A program made the position numbers and the translations under genes. The notes under the pieces are model-generated. The model was not told the origin of the DNA and did no database searches. It saw nothing but the letters and a program-made list of their open reading frames with translations. Shown piece after piece: positions 11,417 through 22,993 of a DNA stretch of 64,000 nt. This DNA comes from Arctopsyche grandis. Lineage: Eukaryota; Arthropoda; Insecta; Trichoptera; Hydropsychidae. The stretch is taken from positions 19,801,501 to 19,865,500 of the forward strand of contig NC_135359.1 in NCBI RefSeq assembly GCF_051622035.1, read 5' to 3'. How positions within the stretch are numbered: the first letter of the stretch is position 1; the number at the start of each line of letters is the position of its first letter.

Positions 11417-13195
11417 ATGGCGACCTCCATATCGAAGAAGCGGAAGGTAAATACTCTCGAACGAGGCGAAGCGCCCCGTCGCCGAGGGGGCGCCGCCCTC
11501 CGATGGGGGCTCACGAGCCGACCCGCGAGTTGGGGCTCCGCCACGGTGGCGGATGGCTCAGATGACTTCGGCCGCACAACCTCACCCTCGCTACGCTTTC
11601 GATATATCATTTATTATTAACAGTACAGAGTGGGCCCCTCGAGCCTAGCCTGTCGCTTCTCTTAGGGCTCCACCCCCTCATAGATTCGCACCCTTTAAAT
11701 ACCGGTGCGTCAGTCATTTGTTTGAAACTTAAATCTAACCTATAAACTGTACTGTCACTTGCATGCACTGTACTAGGCGTATACAATTTCGATATTTCTT
11801 TATATTAATTGTAAATGTTTTATAAGTGGAATTTAATTTGATTTTCTTGATATTTTTTCCCATTTATTTACATTTACGATGGTTTTTTTTTTTTCTTGAA
11901 ATTAAATTTGGGCATTTTTATATTGGGATAATTGCTTACGGTTGTAAACACTCCACGTGTCTCGTGATTTATCTTTTTTTTTTTTATGTACACATTCCTT
12001 TCATTGAGTTTCTATATTATTTTTTCAGTTCGTTGGAGATGGAGTGTTCAACGCTGAACTCAACGAGTTCCTCACAAGAGAGTTGGCCGAGGATGGTTAT
12101 TCCGGCGTGGAAGTACGCGTAACCCCAAACCGTACTGAAATCATTATCATGGCGACTCGCACCCAAAACGTGCTCGGAGAGAAAGGACGTCGCATCCGTG
12201 AACTCACCTCTGTTGTACAGAAGCGATTCAACTTCCCTGAAGGATCCATCGAATTGTACGCCGAAAAGGTTCCCACCCGTGGATTGTGCGCTATCGCTCA
12301 AGCGGAATCCCTCAGATACAAGCTCGTCGGAGGTAATTAAGTTATACACATTTCAGTTAAAATTTGCTCCACATTTAGCAGAGATTGTATTAAACGATTT
12401 TAACTCGGTCTAAGAAAATGTGGTAGATTGAAGTCACGTTGATTTGGGAATTTACTGTATATTTTCAGTTCTTTCCCAGTGTAAATTTGATACATTTAAA
12501 TATTTTTAAAATTTGTAACTTAATTCAGTATTGTTCCATTTTGACGAATTCGATTGTTATTTTCAGGTTTGGCCGTGCGACGTGCCTGCTATGGAGTGTT
12601 GCGATTCATCATGGAATCCGGCGCTCTCGGATGCGAAGTTGTCGTATCTGGCAAACTTCGTGGTCAACGAGCTAAGAGCATGAAGTTCGTTGATGGAGTT
12701 ATGATCCACTCCGGAGACCCGTGCTTAGAATACGTCGATACCGCCACCAGACACGTACTTTTACGTCAAGGTGTCCTCGGTATTAAGGTGAATAATATTA
12801 GCAATTTTTCATGGAACACGTCACATCACACAGAGATCGTTGTATCACTTGTAAAGCGGTCTAATAATATGTGGCATATAAATTTTTCTCTTTATGTATT
12901 TGTGGGTTTAATTTATAGTGTTTTGTCTTCATACATAAAAGGAATACATTATATGTTTTCAATACTTGCTGTCGGTTCAGTTTCTTATAAAGCTTTTTGG
13001 TGACGTTTCAATTTCGTCTTGTTCCAGGTCAAAATCATGTTGCAGCACGATCCGCTCGGCAAAAATGGACCGAAGCGGCCGCTTCCCAAAAACGTATCGG
13101 TACCGGAGCCCAAAGAGGAAATTTTACCTCTATTTCCAACAAGTGACATCAAGGATATGCCTATGACCATGCCCGTACCCATTCCCGTTCAGTAA
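11417..13195 (+). CDS. RpS3: 40S ribosomal protein S3 (complete, 240 aa)
   Basis: Small-subunit protein at the mRNA entry channel. Family members also have DNA-repair nuclease activity. Four exons: 11417-11446, 12029-12332, 12567-12787, 13028-13195, all GT-AG. The frame is continuous: 30+304+221+168 = 723 nt. It starts [17 protein letters not shown]. The type-2 KH domain spans about residues 21-95 with the GEKG loop at 60-63. The S3 C-terminal domain follows ([43 protein letters not shown]). The C-terminal tail is Pro/Met-rich and variable, as in other insects. Odd point: after KIML the usual Pro-Trp (or Pro-Tyr) before Asp-Pro is Gln-His here (about residues 191-192). The start context is GCAGCCATGG. 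Intron 1 is 582 bp and has a GC-rich island. Confidence 0.97.
11447..11720. other. GC-rich island in RpS3 intron 1
   Basis: About 200 bp (11455-11660) are strongly GC-rich inside an otherwise AT-rich intron, with clusters such as GCGCCCCGTCGCCGAGG and CTCCGCCACGGTGGCGGATG. It reads open on both strands but lacks a splice context and a recognisable protein. It could be a decayed insertion, a downstream promoter element or an intronic RNA. Clear box C/D or H/ACA motifs were not found. Confidence 0.4.
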
Positions 13196-13640
13196 ATAGG
13201 CATTTTTTAATATGTAATATAAAAAAATATAAAACTATTTCGATAAACTTGAGTTTTATTTATATCAGTGGTTTAGACAGACTGCTTTTGTTCCTTTCTA
13301 TATATGTAACTTCATTTATCGCTGTTAGATCTAACTAATGACTGAATTTGTAACAGGACATTTATTTACATATTAAATATTTCACTTCAAATAAAAGTGA
13401 GGATACACTATTTTTAAAGGTTTTGTATATTATTTAATTTAATAGCTGTTGGGCTACATATTAATACAATGTTGCATTCAAAACAAGGTAAATTTTTATT
13501 TAAATTGGCTTCAAATCAATACATCCAAGTTGAAATAGCTCAAATTATAAATAAATTTCGGAAAAAGGCCCCTGCCTATGATTAAAAGTCACTGACTGGT
13601 TACTGAATATTGAAATTTCAATGGGATATGAATTGCTGGT
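13196..13640. other. RpS3 3' region and intergenic DNA
   Basis: AT-rich. Weak AATAAA-like signals lie shortly after the RpS3 stop, and a clear AATAAA at about 13390. Nothing else was recognised. Confidence 0.4.
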
Positions 13641-13790
13641 TCGGTGATTACTAGTCAAATGTGAACCAGTCACAAGACAACCGGTCGCTCTAGATCGGTC
13701 CCACGTGATCACCCGTCACACTAAAACTGGTCACACCCTAAAATCGGTCACGAGAAAACTGGTACTTTGACTAGTAGTCCGTTTACCGAA
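13641..13790. repeat. Foldback element with repeated GGTCAC motif
   Basis: Arms of about 25 bp (GATTACTAGTCAAA at 13645 and TTTGACTAGTAGTC at 13766-13779) enclose a run of loosely spaced GGTCAC/GGTCGC words in both orientations, about every 20 bp. It looks like a small non-autonomous element. Its ends and target duplication are not clear. Confidence 0.45.
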
Positions 13791-13867
13791 TTGCTGGGTG
13801 CTCCAATTTTTCCGTACAGGATGTTTTCGAAAACAAACTTAACAGTAAGATTTTCGCAGACGCAATC

Positions 13868-14010
13868 TTTCCATGCACTGACTATTCTGGACACTGTTTA
13901 CTCCATTGATAGCTGATAAGCTTGGATGCTTACCATCTAAACATTAACGCTATTTTTTTATTTAATAAAAATTATATAATCAGTATCCAGAATAGTCAGC
14001 GTATGGGAAA
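13868..14010. repeat. Inverted repeat, about 30-bp arms
   Basis: The arm at 13868-13896 (CTGACTATTCTGGACACTG) matches the reverse complement of 13981-14010 with few changes. Weaker similarity continues outward. Probably a decayed foldback transposon. The word CCGAATTGCTG occurs once on each side (about 13786 and 14046). Confidence 0.5.
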
Positions 14011-14678
14011 ATATGTGCAAAGTTCATGTCTGGAAAAATCACAGAACCGAATTGCTGTACATATTAGAGAAACGTACATATGTACTGTTGTAACTCCTCC
14101 GTGTATTTACTTGGTATTGCTTTTCTTGTATATCAAATATGATTTTGTAATAAGTGTGAGTAGTATTTTTACTCTTCCATAGTTCGACCATCGTCCATTT
14201 GACCCATTTTGGTTTTTTTGCATTTGATGAAAACCACTAACCACATGGGCAACATGTCCCAATAGTATTTATTATACTTGAAAATTTTCAGTTTTGTTGA
14301 CCTATATATAGGTACATGGTACATCCAATAAAACCAACCACTTCCTTTGAATGTGACAAGGGTAACCATTTACCCTGTTAGATTTGTCAGATTTTTATTT
14401 ACACCTTATTAGCATGGACAATTCTGATAAAACAATTAAACACATTATCAAACGTTCCGTACTTTTGCAGTAAAATATATTTTAAACTACATATAATCGC
14501 AAATGTTCAATAATAAACATGTGGGTAAATATATTTAACATTGAGAATTTGAAAAATAAAACAGCACTGGATACAATTCAAGACAAAAATAAGCAATCTA
14601 AGTTTCAAAAGTTATCGATATATACAAGTTCTAGACATCATTTTATTTTGACAAGTTTTTGTTGTTAATATATATTAG

Positions 14679-14910
14679 CCAGCAGCATGGCTCAGTGGTT
14701 GCGTTTATGCTAAGCACTGAGGGATCACCAGGTTCGATTAAAAATAATTTATTTTGAATATAATCTGTAGCGCTGCTGGTCAGACAGATATTTGTGACTC
14801 CAAGTCTATCGTTTCCTATCAGAGTTAGCCAATTTATCTGATTTCATTGTTTGGAACGGTTCCGTCGTCAAATTGGCTAAGAACCATCCTAACCACTATG
14901 TCACTATTCG
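14679..14910 (+). mobile_element. tRNA-derived SINE, copy 1
   Basis: The head has a Pol III A box TGGCTCAGTGG (14688-14698) matching the consensus, and a B box GGTTCGATT (14731-14739) at tRNA spacing. The body continues ...CTGCTGGTCAGACAG..., CCTATCAGAGTTAGCCAAT, and CCACTATGTCACTA. Related copies lie at 35599, 21538 (-) and 15035 (-). Confidence 0.75.
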
Positions 14911-15034
14911 AATATTATTTGTCTCGTTAATTTCGAGGTTTTTAGTATCTCGAAATTCAGAGATTTATGCAATAAAAAAAAATGCTGCAATGTTTGTAAT
15001 TGGCCAGGAAGACGCATTGGGGTATAACTGGAAA

Positions 15035-15190
15035 TCGGAAAAATTGGCAAACTCTGATAGGAAACAATCGACCTGGAGTCACCAAGTCTGACCAGCAGCA
15101 TTACAGATATACTCAGAATAAACTCTTTTCAATCGAGGTCAACTTACGGATCGAACCCGGCGCCTCAATGCAAGTGGTTTATCAGTAACA
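15035..15190 (-). mobile_element. tRNA-derived SINE, copy 4 (truncated)
   Basis: Read on the minus strand it carries a B box GGTTCGATCC (15148-15157) and the family body (GTCAGACTTGGTGACTCCAG, then CCTATCAGAGTTTGCCAAT). The A box region is lost, replaced by a short duplicated word (CACTTGCATTG, twice). It lies head-to-head with copy 1 across about 120 bp. Confidence 0.65.
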
Positions 15191-17380
15191 ATGCAAGTGG
15201 ATTTATCGCCGTTGTTAATAAAAATTGCAATTGTTCAGTTAATAATTTTTGTAGTATGGTAGCATTTTTTTTCAGTACTGTGCAATCTCTTGAAATTATA
15301 ATTAAAACAAAAATAGCCTTGTAAAAAAAAGTTTTTTAAAAACAAACCTCTTTTTTAGTTTTGTAAATAATATTAAGATATATAAATTGTTATTTTGGAT
15401 AAAAATACCAATAACTTTATTTTACTACCGCCGTCTATGTATAAAACTAAAGACTACACAGACGTCACCCAGATTTCAAATTTGCAAACTTAAAACGCGT
15501 CTTAAACGATATTTTATCTCTATCGTAATGGCGGAGGATCCATTTACTTATATTGATGACCAAAATGAGCAATATGGCAAAGTATGAAAACGATCGGATA
15601 AGAGGCAATTTTTTTCCTGAATTGTAATCGTAAGTGAAACGTAAAGGAGGTTTGTAATAATAAAAAAAATGTACTAAAAAGGACATTTGCTTCTCTACCA
15701 TATAATGAAAAAGAGATTATTGTTAAGAGCCCAAAACCCACACCAATATTGAATATTCATTCAAAAACGAAAACATACCAAAGACATTTTAATAAATATA
15801 TAAGAATAAAATAAAATTTAAATAAATAAATTGATTGTTTTTTTGGACAGAATCCCCTGGTTGAAAAATCGCAACACATTTTAAGTCTATTCTAGACCGT
15901 GTAAGATGTAATAAAAAAGTTCACAAATTTATTTACAATTTTATAGATCCCAAGCACATATTTTGTTACCTGGTAGCTGAATATTTTTACATACCTCTTC
16001 TTACTTTCACTTATGATTACTATTAAGGAAAAATTTTGCATCTTATCCGATCGTTTTCATACATTGCCATATTGCTAATTTTGGTCATCAATATAATTAT
16101 ATATCTGTAACTACAGTAGGTGTGTTAAATATAATTTCATCTGCCAGACTATGCCAGCATTAAAGTCACAGGAAACTAATACACAATTCGTCGAGATCGC
16201 CATGACAAGGCGTCTGAATTAGCAGGCAATTGCACAAGAGTGACAAAACGAGATAATCGTTTTTCGCGAAAAATACACAAAGTCACCGTAGCTCAATTAT
16301 ATTACGTCAAATATGATGCAAACTTCTCAATCTGAAAATGTGATCTTTACGCAACGAGAACGGATACATTCGTCGCGTACGCCAGATTTCGGACGTCGAT
16401 ACCAGCTCGTATCTCCTTGAGGTTCTACTGTGCAATTTTGAACCCAATCTGGCAGTCATTACTAATCTATAATAGTGGCGAACCATTCGCACATTGTCTT
16501 GAGAATTAATAACAGGAAAAAACAGTGATTAAAAACCGTTTATATTGAAATTTAGGAAAAGTAAGGGATATTGCACGTCTCGTCGTGCCATAGATATCTC
16601 TCGATCGTGAAACACTTGTTTGTTTTTAATGTTTTTGAAGATGCATCGTGTTTAGGTGATTTGTGTATTGTGCTCGTGCTTAAAATTGGTAGCCATTTTG
16701 TTTTCGTTTTACTGTGTGTGTGTGTGGCAAGTGTGAAAATCGCAAATAGCTAAATAATCGCTGTTCAGCAATCGATCTAAACCACGTTATCCAATTAAAT
16801 ATTTCTTTTATTCATATGATATAATATATAATGCGATCGTTGCACAATTGCACAGCGAGAAGAAAGTAGATCGTTGCAGTGACGCTGTGCTGAACAAGTG
16901 TGACCCAACCTCGGATATGTGTTACAATTAGTACTATACATATGTAGTTACATAGTTTTGTTCGGTTTATTTGATCAATGCTTACTATTCAGCTATTTGC
17001 TTTTTGAAAAAAACCCGGAAAATTTCTTATCCAAGAAAATTATTTTCAAATTTTATTTGTATGTAACTGGAGTCAAAAGATGTCTCTATAGTTTTTATTT
17101 TAACGAAACTCGACTATAAATCTAAATGGAATCATTCACACTGAGAGGACAGTTGCAAATTTTCATTTCGCGATTGGTAATGGTATTCGAGGGCACGGGG
17201 GCAGGGCAGGGGAAAATAGAGGAGGCTGAGAGCTAAAATATTTTATAAAATCCTCTGGATTGAGAATGTAAGCAAATGTTGATAATTAGAGTTATTTGTA
17301 AAGTAAGACCAGGCTATACGGATAGTCTTACGATAATTGAATTTGTAGGATTCAAATTTATATGCATGACTTCAATTAAT
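15191..17380. other. Intergenic AT-rich sequence
   Basis: No exon or RNA gene could be supported. Positions 16140-16470 and 16560-16780 are less AT-rich and could be regulatory or untranslated sequence, but no gene is attached. Confidence 0.35.
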
Positions 17381-18150
17381 GATAGGCGCGCGAGTGCCTT
17401 TTGTCTTTTTTTTGATTCGGATTTTGTTCAAAATTTTTTTAATACTTAACATCACTATAAATATAACATATAAATTATCAAGAAGATAAAAAATAATTTA
17501 AAAGGTCAAAATAAAATAATGAAATATTGTTTTAAGAAAATTAATATTTCCGGTTTACGAATTCTAGCCAAAACCATATCACTTCTAAGTTAGTACATAA
17601 AAAATATCATTTTTGACTTGCTATTCAAAAAGGAGTCGCCAAGTGTATCATAAATTTAAAATCAAAGATACAGTATGCCGAAAATATCATACTTATACCC
17701 GGGACTATTTCCGAATATTTATGTTCATTAACTTATAACTTACTGTTAACAATGAGAAGCTTCGTCACCTTCTGATTTTTCCGGAAACCTATTTTTTTTA
17801 CTTGACAATTATTTGAATACACCAACCAGTGCTTCCACGCAATAATTATTCAAACAAAATATCGGTATTTTTGGAATCCTAGACGTAGCAAATGGCGTGA
17901 TTAAATATGAAAATTCTATAAAATCTATGAAACAGATACGATTTAAATTATCAGGTATCCAAAAATTAAGTAACAAAATTGACAACTTGATGATGATTTA
18001 ACACTTGATACACTTCTTGGACACAAAGACGACGATAATGAAGCTAAGGATAGGCGCTCGGGTTTATCTTTCCCCGGAAAGAGAGGTTGCCTATTTGTAT
18101 TTGTAATATTTTAATATTTATAGTGATGTTAAGTATTTGTAATATTTATA
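17381..18150. repeat. Possible foldback element with far-apart arms
   Basis: TACTTAACATCACTATAAATA near 17443 recurs inverted at 18113-18136 (TATTTATAGTGATGTTAAGTA). A GATAGGCGC word occurs near both ends in direct orientation. The interior has no frame of note. The boundaries are approximate. Confidence 0.3.
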
Positions 18151-18283
18151 GTGTTGTTAAGTATCAAAAAAAGCTATAGTGACATTACAGATATACTCCA
18201 GGGCGTCACTATAGGTTTTTTTTATTTGTTTTTTTATTTTATTTTTTTACTATAGCTAGGCATATATGTATATGTATACAAAT

Positions 18284-18446
18284 CGGTGGCGTGTGGTGAA
18301 ATTCTCTCTCTTTTTTGTCGTACAGCCTTACTTAATGTGCGCGAGCAGGATACAAGGGGAACAGCCTGTTCCTCTTGTATCCTGCTCGCGCACATTATGT
18401 AAGGCTGTACGACAAAAAAGAGAGAGAATTTCACGGCATGCCACTG
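18284..18446. mobile_element. hAT-like palindromic MITE, 163 bp, intact
   Basis: The two halves are inverted copies over about 80 bp each with only a handful of differences. Terminus CAGTGG/CGGTGG. Flanks ATACAAAT (18276-18283) and ATACATAT (18447-18454) give an 8-bp target duplication with one change. This pair of features is typical of hAT-type non-autonomous elements. Both strands read open because of the symmetry; this is not a gene. Confidence 0.8.
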
Positions 18447-18749
18447 ATACATATGCATATATATATACGTACATATGTACATATTTAAGTTTCATTATCG
18501 AATTCTGTTTTTTTTATTATTTCTTATATTCCTCAAATACATATGTAAAGGCATGGATTGGTTACATCCAAAATTTTTTTTTTTAATAAATTGTTTTAAT
18601 ATGATATGTACAGTCATATAATAATGACATAAGATAAGCATTGCATGTATGTATTTATATTATATAGGTAGATGTGGACTAAAAAGGTTTTTTCCCAAAT
18701 TAAAGAAATTATACTTTAATAAAGAAAACACATATTTTATTACTTCATT

Positions 18750-19060
18750 TATGATTTTAGCTATCGATTGCAGATAGGCATATTCACCTGTTGCCAGGGG
18801 CATTAACTAGATTTCTATTAACTTGGATTTGTTTAAAATATGCTGATCCGGTTGAGGGATTGATACATTTGAGATCGTAACGTGTTCTATTATTGTATTT
18901 GTTTTATACTTAAGGCTAGTTTTTATTTTTTTATTATGTTTTATTTTATTTTCATCTTATTGTATCCTTTTTTATTTTTTTGTTTACCCATAATGACGAC
19001 TTGGAACTACATACTTTGTAATGTCACTATGGCAAACTTGTAATAAATAAATAAATATAA
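18750..19060 (+). mobile_element. LINE 3' tail (probable)
   Basis: A T-rich, TTTTATTTTATTTTCATC-like 3' UTR ends in GTCACTATGGCAAACTTG followed by an (AAATA)n tail at about 19040-19060. The same terminal words recur inverted at 21361-21415. The tail resembles the 3' end at 24000-24211, where reverse-transcriptase remnants are present. The 5' limit is a guess. Confidence 0.45.
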
Positions 19061-19452
19061 TATGTATGTTTTTAAAGTAGCACAGGTGAAAATAATTTTA
19101 AAAAGTTGTCACGTTAAATTTTAAAGCGTACCACAGAAAATCTTTCGCGTGCCAAACTTGAAACGCGTGCCATCTATTTGGCAAAGTTGATAGTGTCATA
19201 CGACTTTTATTAACATATGAAACTTAGGATATCCTTCTCCTATGTATTTTTAATATTTAAATATACACTGCTGTCCCATCGAGTGACCTTACTCACGTCG
19301 ACCCATTGTTCCCTTTATGACCCACATAACGTTTCGCACAAAGAAAGCTAAACGGTACCATAGATACGACAGACCACTCAAATTAATAAAATATTCCACG
19401 TGCGTACATTGGATTTCGTCAGATTAGTCAATACAAAGGCATTTCACAACAC

Positions 19453-19804
19453 GATGTCGCACCGCTTTTTAGGGCAAAATCGGGGATCGGGACAGATTTG
19501 GCTTGCCGATCACGAATTGCCATTGAATGTACCGTTCTGGACGACAATGGCGGACGACGACCTGATGATACTATTCTATCTCGTCGTTTCCTACGGCGAG
19601 CATGTCCTTACCGCGCACCAAAATAGTCCCGAAGCTGACTCACTCGGTCCAGTTGAAAGTCGTCCAGCTCCGGCGACTCGCTGGAGCTCCATAGTCGTGG
19701 AACCATCGAAGTGTTCTATTCGAGTGCAGCCGGATGCGGAAGTTGCATCTCAATTAAAATTGCTAATGGTCGACTTGCACTTTTCATCGCTTCGTTCAAT
19801 TTGA
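19453..19804 (+). other. Unidentified open frame in a GC-richer block
   Basis: An open frame of 117 codons from the ATG at 19453 (134 from 19400) in a block that is near 50% GC within roughly 32% surroundings. The protein (starting MSHRFLGQNRGSGQIW) matches nothing I recognise. It has no transmembrane segment or repeat and no clear splice sites. It could be an unknown exon, a transposon remnant or a regulatory CpG-rich block. I favour non-coding. Confidence 0.2.
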
Positions 19805-21285
19805 CCCTGATTTTTTTAAGGTAAAGTATACAGTCCTTCAATTTATGCGATTTCACACTAACCCGCTCGGTCAAGAATACGATTAAATTCAAGGTTATGA
19901 ATATCCTTAAATATTAATGCGCCGCAGCGTCAAAACAATTATCTTGACTGCAAAAAGGGAACGTGACGGATGTACAAATCTTTCGATTCAAACATAGAAA
20001 CTTGTGATTTATTTACGTGCATATTAACATTGCTTAAATATATTGAGAATTTGCAATATTTTTCAATATATGTATGTACATAAGTAATTAAATTAAATTT
20101 GATGCAGCCCAATTTCACCATAAAACGTGTGCACACACACAATTTGTACGTACTTTCATAATTACTGCTGAAATACATTATATGTATGTATGTATGTATG
20201 TACGTTGCATCTCTCACTTTTGGTTTTCGTCATAATTAAGCGTTTGAATCGCGATTTTATATTTAAAAACGAACACTTTCGGCAATCAATAACATTGCGT
20301 AGAAATTTAAATTATTATTTTAGCGATCGGAGAAATTCTAGAAAAGTGTAATACGATGATGATAATACTGGATGTGACGTGACCGCTTTTGTGAAAATTT
20401 ACCATTTATATTAGTTATTTTATAGATTATAATCAGTGACATAAATTATTAAGAAATGGTCGACGTTGAAAGTGTGCATGGGATTTTATGTATTTAAAGA
20501 GAAAATTAACAACCGTATCAAAGTTGACGAAAGTTTATTGGTCGGATAAAATTTTGCTAAATATTATAAACAATTTTTTCATTAACATTTTAATTTTATT
20601 AATACTTGATCAGCATTCATGGAATACGTATATTTACAAGTATTTAATATTATATAAATCGGCCACAAAACAGACGAATTTCATATTTAAAGTAATATTT
20701 TTTTCATTTGTTAATAGTTTTTATTCAAATGTTTTTTTTTCATCAGTACTAATTTCTTCTATACGTTTCCATCAAATGTAAATAATATTTTATTTTATTT
20801 TATATTTAAATTAAATATGTTTGATATAAATATTTGTATTACATATTATATATGTGTACATATGTATTATATATGAAATTATACTAAAATTTTTGAATTA
20901 CTAACAGTGTATAGTATACACAAAAATGCTTAGGAGGGTTTCCATGCTACACATTACTTATGTAGTATATTTTCATAATGAAGTATTTTGTGGCCCAGAT
21001 ACAAATACGATGTTTATCTTACCTTAATAAATACAAAATCAAATAAATACAAAATCATATTGGCTCAATCATAACACATATAACAACAAAAAACACATAT
21101 GTAGAAGTCTGTAATAACACTAAGATTTTACACCAGATAGATATGCCAAGGATATGAAAGTTCTTACTGAAAGTATTTTATTACGTTAACTACAATTTAG
21201 AAACCTTTCGTCCAATTTTTCACAAGTGCATTTAACTTCTGTTTTTTCTTTTTAAATATATTTACCATGGTGACAATACAGGTTT
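19805..21285. other. Intergenic AT-rich sequence
   Basis: Nothing is supported apart from a (TATG)n microsatellite near 20182-20200. A less AT-rich stretch at 20230-20400 could be regulatory. Confidence 0.35.
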
Positions 21286-21537
21286 CTCCAAGGCGACACC
21301 TATGGCTAAAGCTGTACTTATGAATAAAGCCCGGACCCAGAGGGTGCCGCGTATTGTTCACATTTATTTATTTATTCACAAATTTGCCATAGTGACTTTA
21401 TAGATCAACTCCAAGTCGTCACTATGAAATGTTGTAAATGCATTGTTAAAGGTTTGCCGAACCTTTTTTACAAAGGATTTACAACAATGGAACAATGAGC
21501 GGCACCTTGGCTATCCTACCTCTACTTATGAACTAGA
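21286..21537. mobile_element. Composite foldback repeat (family with copies near 43550 and 55620)
   Basis: Inverted words CCGGACCCAGAGGGTGCCGC...TTGTTC and GAACAATGAGCGGCACC flank a core TTGTAAATGCATTGTTAAAG-GTTTGCCGAACC that folds back on ACAAAGGATTTACAAC. An inverted LINE-tail fragment (21361-21415) is inserted between the left arm and the core. It abuts a SINE at 21538. Confidence 0.55.
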
Positions 21538-21706
21538 AGTGACAAATAGAGGGTAGGTGGCCATGATATCAGATAAATTGGCAAACTCTGATAGGTAACA
21601 ATCGATATCCAAGGTCACATAACACCACTGGGCCAGGGCTTGAACCCGTAGCCTCTTAGTTGTTAGCATTATACCGTATACGCTAACCACCGCGCAATGT
21701 TGCTGG
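21538..21706 (-). mobile_element. tRNA-derived SINE, copy 3
   Basis: On the minus strand it begins CCAGCAACATTGCGCGGTGG, with an A-box-like GCGCGGTGGTTAGCG and a B box GGTTCAAGCCC (rc of 21636-21646). The family body follows (CCTATCAGAGTTTGCCAATT) and the GTCACTTC-type end. The internal CTGCTGGTCAGAC segment of copies 1 and 2 is missing. Confidence 0.75.
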
Positions 21707-21768
21707 TTTGTTATAACAAAAAACTCTTTCTATCTGATAACTTTGCTAATGGCTATATATGTACATAT

Positions 21769-21933
21769 CAGTGGCGTGCCGTAAAAATCAAACAGCCTTA
21801 CTTACGGGTGAACGAGCAGGATACAAGGTGACTCGGTAAAACGTCACCTAGTCCCCTTGTATCCTGCTCGCATACGTGTAAGAAAGGCTGTGCGATATAA
21901 ACAAGGAGATTTCCAAGGCACGCCAAGCCACTG
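21769..21933. mobile_element. hAT-like palindromic MITE, 165 bp
   Basis: Same family as 18284-18446. Terminus CAGTGGCGTGCC, shared inner words ACAGCCTTACTTA and GAGCAGGATACAAG, inverted in the right half. Flanks GTACATAT (21761-21768) and GTACATAC (21934-21941) form an 8-bp duplication with one change. Confidence 0.8.
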
Positions 21934-22477
21934 GTACATACATATATTTGTATATTCATAAAATACATTAAAAATTAAATTTTAGATGCATTCATAATAT
22001 ACATATACAGAGCAAAGACATCATTTATTTCAAATTTAATATTCATCAGCTTCAAAACAAACTTATTATTAAGAAATGCAAACATACTGGTCAGACTTAG
22101 ATATTTGTGGGATAACACTAATCTATACAAATTCATATTTATATATAAATTTATAATTACGTATAAAAATTTGATCATTGTTGTCGATTTGAAACAACCT
22201 GTTATGGCACCTATGGTGAAAATAAAAAAAAGTCAAATTACCTCAATATTCTTAGTATTTATTACATTCTAGAGCCTTCTACTATATCTGTTTTCATTTT
22301 AAGCCCTTGCCCGCGGATGACCGCAATAGGAGTCATGTATAAAATACCAGAAGGCAGAATGGCGTAACTCACTGTGTAAACAAAATATTCACTATTTAAA
22401 AAAGTGTCAGTTGATATTGTATTCGGTCTTTTTAGTGATTTACAAATTCACTAAAAAGTATCGTGGGAAAGCGGTTA

Positions 22478-22993
22478 GGGGCGAAAACACACTAAGAGAC
22501 AAGCGACGCGTATATTTTTTAAATAATTTTTTTAATGTAAAAAAAAAACGCTAACACGCATAACCTTATCAGCGGCACCCAGTTCACCCCTTTTTAGTTT
22601 TCGGTGAAATTAAAACGTGTTTTCGGTGATATTAAAACCATGTATTGACATAGGTTTGATAGTGATCGATAACGGTAATATATTTGAAGAAATATTGGAG
22701 AAACTTGCCGAAATAATAAAATCGCACGAATTTTCAATGTTCTGGGAACGCTCTTAAAATACTACTAAAGGTACGAGCGCGCTAGGCGACAGTGCGCTGC
22801 AGCGACGCAGTGCAGCACACCATAATTGGTACATAAGGCGACATATTCGTAGTGCGTTCTATTTCATACAATTTCATAAAAACAATATTTGGCCGCGAAG
22901 CGTCGCTGCAGTGCAGTGCCACCTAGTGCGATCTAAGCTTAAAGACTAAAAAAAAAACACGTGTGCCTAACACCTCTTGGTGTGCTTTCGCCC
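22478..22993 (-). mobile_element. PIF/Harbinger-like element with a nested foldback
   Basis: Ends GGGGCGAAAACACAC and GTGTGCTTTCGCCC, next to TTA on the left and TAA on the right. The interior, read on the minus strand, holds the family words CTATCAAACCTATGTCAATAC and TTTCTCCAATATTTCTTC also seen at 26194-26434. A separate GC-rich inverted repeat is inserted at about 22777-22930. Confidence 0.6.
22777..22930. repeat. Nested GC-rich inverted repeat
   Basis: The left arm GCGCTAGGCGACAGTGCGCT with GCAGCGACGC pairs with the right arm GCGTCGCTGCAG...CACCTAGTGCG. The composition differs sharply from the AT-rich host element. A secondary MITE insertion is the simplest reading. Confidence 0.55.

Noticed and set aside
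14169..14369. 66-codon minus-strand frame rich in aromatic residues
   Set aside because: No family recognised, short, and no splice or promoter context; possibly a decayed transposon fragment but unsupported.
18234..18586. 82-106 codon frames on both strands with shared peptide
   Set aside because: The frames mirror each other because the MITE is a palindrome.
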